A program made the position numbers and the translations under genes. A model generated the notes under the pieces. That model was given only the letters and a program-made list of their open reading frames with translations. It searched no databases and had not been told where the DNA came from. A stretch of 64,000 nucleotides of DNA, taken from the NCBI GenBank assembly GCA_029593505.1, contig JAKTNI010000001.1, forward strand, positions 392,336 through 456,335, in the 5' to 3' direction. The DNA comes from Streptococcus suis (GTDB lineage: Bacteria > Bacillota > Bacilli > Lactobacillales > Streptococcaceae). This document shows, in pieces, positions 62,970 to 64,000 of the stretch (its first letter is position 1; each line of letters opens with the position of its first letter).

Positions 62970-64000
62970 GTTTTAGAGCTGTGCTGTTTCGAATGGTTTC
63001 AAAACTTTAAAAAAAATATATATAATGAGTTCAACGTTTTAGAGCTGTGCTGTTTCGAATGGTTTCAAAACTATTGGTATGAAAGGGATTGTTAAACACT
63101 TGTTTTAGAGCTGTGCTGTTTCGAATGGTTTCAAAACTATCGGTACTAAAGGTATTGTGAAACATTTGTTTTAGAGCTGTGCTGTTTCGAATGGTTTCAA
63201 AACAAAACTTTAGAAAATAAAAACGTTCAAGGTGTTTTAGAGCTGTGCTGTTTCGAATGGTTTCAAAACATTTAAAAATTCCTTTTACTGTGTCAAAAGG
63301 TTTTAGAGCTGTGCTGTTTCGAATGGTTTCAAAACTGCGATAGTAGTTGATGTTGACCGTCAGACGTTTTAGAGCTGTGCTGTTTCGAATGGTTTCAAAA
63401 CAAACGTGAAAATGGTAAAACTGTTGAGCGTGTTTTAGAGCTGTGCTGTTTCGAATGGTTTCAAAACTCCATCACTAGCGGGGACACGGCGAAGCCGGTT
63501 TTAGAGCTGTGCTGTTTCGAATGGTTTCAAAACTAAGCCACTTGGTATGATGCGTAAGCTATCGTTTTAGAGCTGTGCTGTTTCGAATGGTTTCAAAACG
63601 AGTGCTTCTAATTTTGGTAAGTTTCTTTCGTTTTAGAGCTGTGCTGTTTCGAATGGTTTCAAAACCATAGTCCACCACATAGCCACCAGCACGTGAGTTT
63701 TAGAGCTGTGCTGTTTCGAATGGTTTCAAAACTGGTAACGTAGGAATTATTGATAGTAACTAGTTTTAGAGCTGTGCTGTTTCGAATGGTTTCAAAACAA
63801 AAGCCCTTTTGTATCGAGTGGGCTTCTAGTTTTAGAGCTGTGCTGTTTCGAATGGTTTCAAAACGGTTCACCTTGCAATTATGTTTGTTGAAGGGTTTTA
63901 GAGCTGTGCTGTTTCGAATGGTTTCAAAACAAACGTGAAAATGGTAAAACTGTTGAGCGTGTTTTAGAGCTGTGCTGTTTCGAATGGTTTCAAAACTTTT
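62970..64000 (+). CRISPR. Type II-A CRISPR array, 16 repeats, open at the right edge
   Basis: Sixteen identical 36-nt repeats (GTTTTAGAGCTGTGCTG at the start, TTCGAATGGTTTCAAAAC at the end), starting at 62970, 63036, 63102, 63168, 63234, 63300, 63366, 63432, 63498, 63564, 63630, 63697, 63763, 63829, 63895 and 63961. There are 15 complete spacers, all 30 nt except number 11 (63666-63696), which is 31. After repeat 16 (to 63996) the window ends 4 nt into the next spacer or trailer. No degenerate last repeat is seen, so the array probably continues. Spacers 2 and 3 are related; spacers 7 and 15 are identical. Confidence 0.98.

Noticed and set aside
63659..63938. Open frames on both strands with FETIRNSTALKL or FRAVLFRMVSK repeats
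   Set aside because: They are translations of the 36-nt CRISPR repeats plus spacers, not genes.

Overview
The window is a low-GC Firmicutes chromosome segment, most likely Streptococcus suis or a close relative (inference). The evidence is the streptococcal gene order atpEBFHAGDC without atpI, the murA-epuA-endA block, the acn-citZ-icd operon, the rnc-smc-HAD-ftsY block, and a type II-A CRISPR-Cas locus of the S. pyogenes kind with a matching 36-nt repeat. Most of it is housekeeping. The accessory parts are 0.5-5.2 kb, 18-22 kb, 53.6-56.3 kb and the CRISPR locus from 56.4 kb to the right edge.

Layout. 1-540: 3' end of alaS and its terminator. 540-5210: a decaying operon of small membrane proteins with an XRE regulator, intact DUF3169 and two CPBP proteins, and broken DUF3267 and DUF3278 genes. 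5260-8860 (minus): nrdHEF. 9080-14070: acn-citZ-icd, the oxidative branch to 2-oxoglutarate. 14100-16220: ptsHI. 16470-17960 (minus): DUF1846 protein. 18050-22310: MFS transporter, ABC half-transporter and ArsR-type regulator, with large palindromes at the promoter. 22340-23340 (minus): acyltransferase. 23480-32320: rnc, smc, HAD, Nudix, P-loop kinase, HAD, ftsY. 32400-35830 (minus): zwf, then a permease pair with a small leader gene. 35990-39190: an HXXEE gene remnant, ligA and a lipid kinase. 39260-45630: F-type ATP synthase. 45640-48230: DUF1146, murA, epuA, endA. 48300-52230: T-box, pheS, pheT. 52230-53600 (minus): mnmE. 53600-56330: integrase remnant, candidate small RNA and a membrane-anchored amine oxidase. 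56450-64000: tracrRNA, cas9-cas1-cas2-csn2, leader and an array of 16 repeats that runs off the edge.

The most interesting point is the cas9 control region. The short tracrRNA has its own promoter on the minus strand. A second minus-strand promoter further out would make a long tracrRNA beginning with an 11-nt guide, then a degenerate copy of the CRISPR repeat, then the anti-repeat, which is the layout of a natural single-guide RNA. Those 11 nt occur exactly at the predicted cas9 transcription start, followed by TGG. This is the arrangement of the S. pyogenes tracr-L autorepression circuit, read here directly from sequence. A plus-strand promoter also points into tracrRNA from behind its terminator.

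Other points: neighbouring spacers 2 and 3 are diverged versions of one coding target, differing almost only at third codon positions; spacers 7 and 15 are identical; and ligA and the DUF1146 gene each have an extended -10 box exactly 7 nt before the start codon, suggesting leaderless mRNAs.
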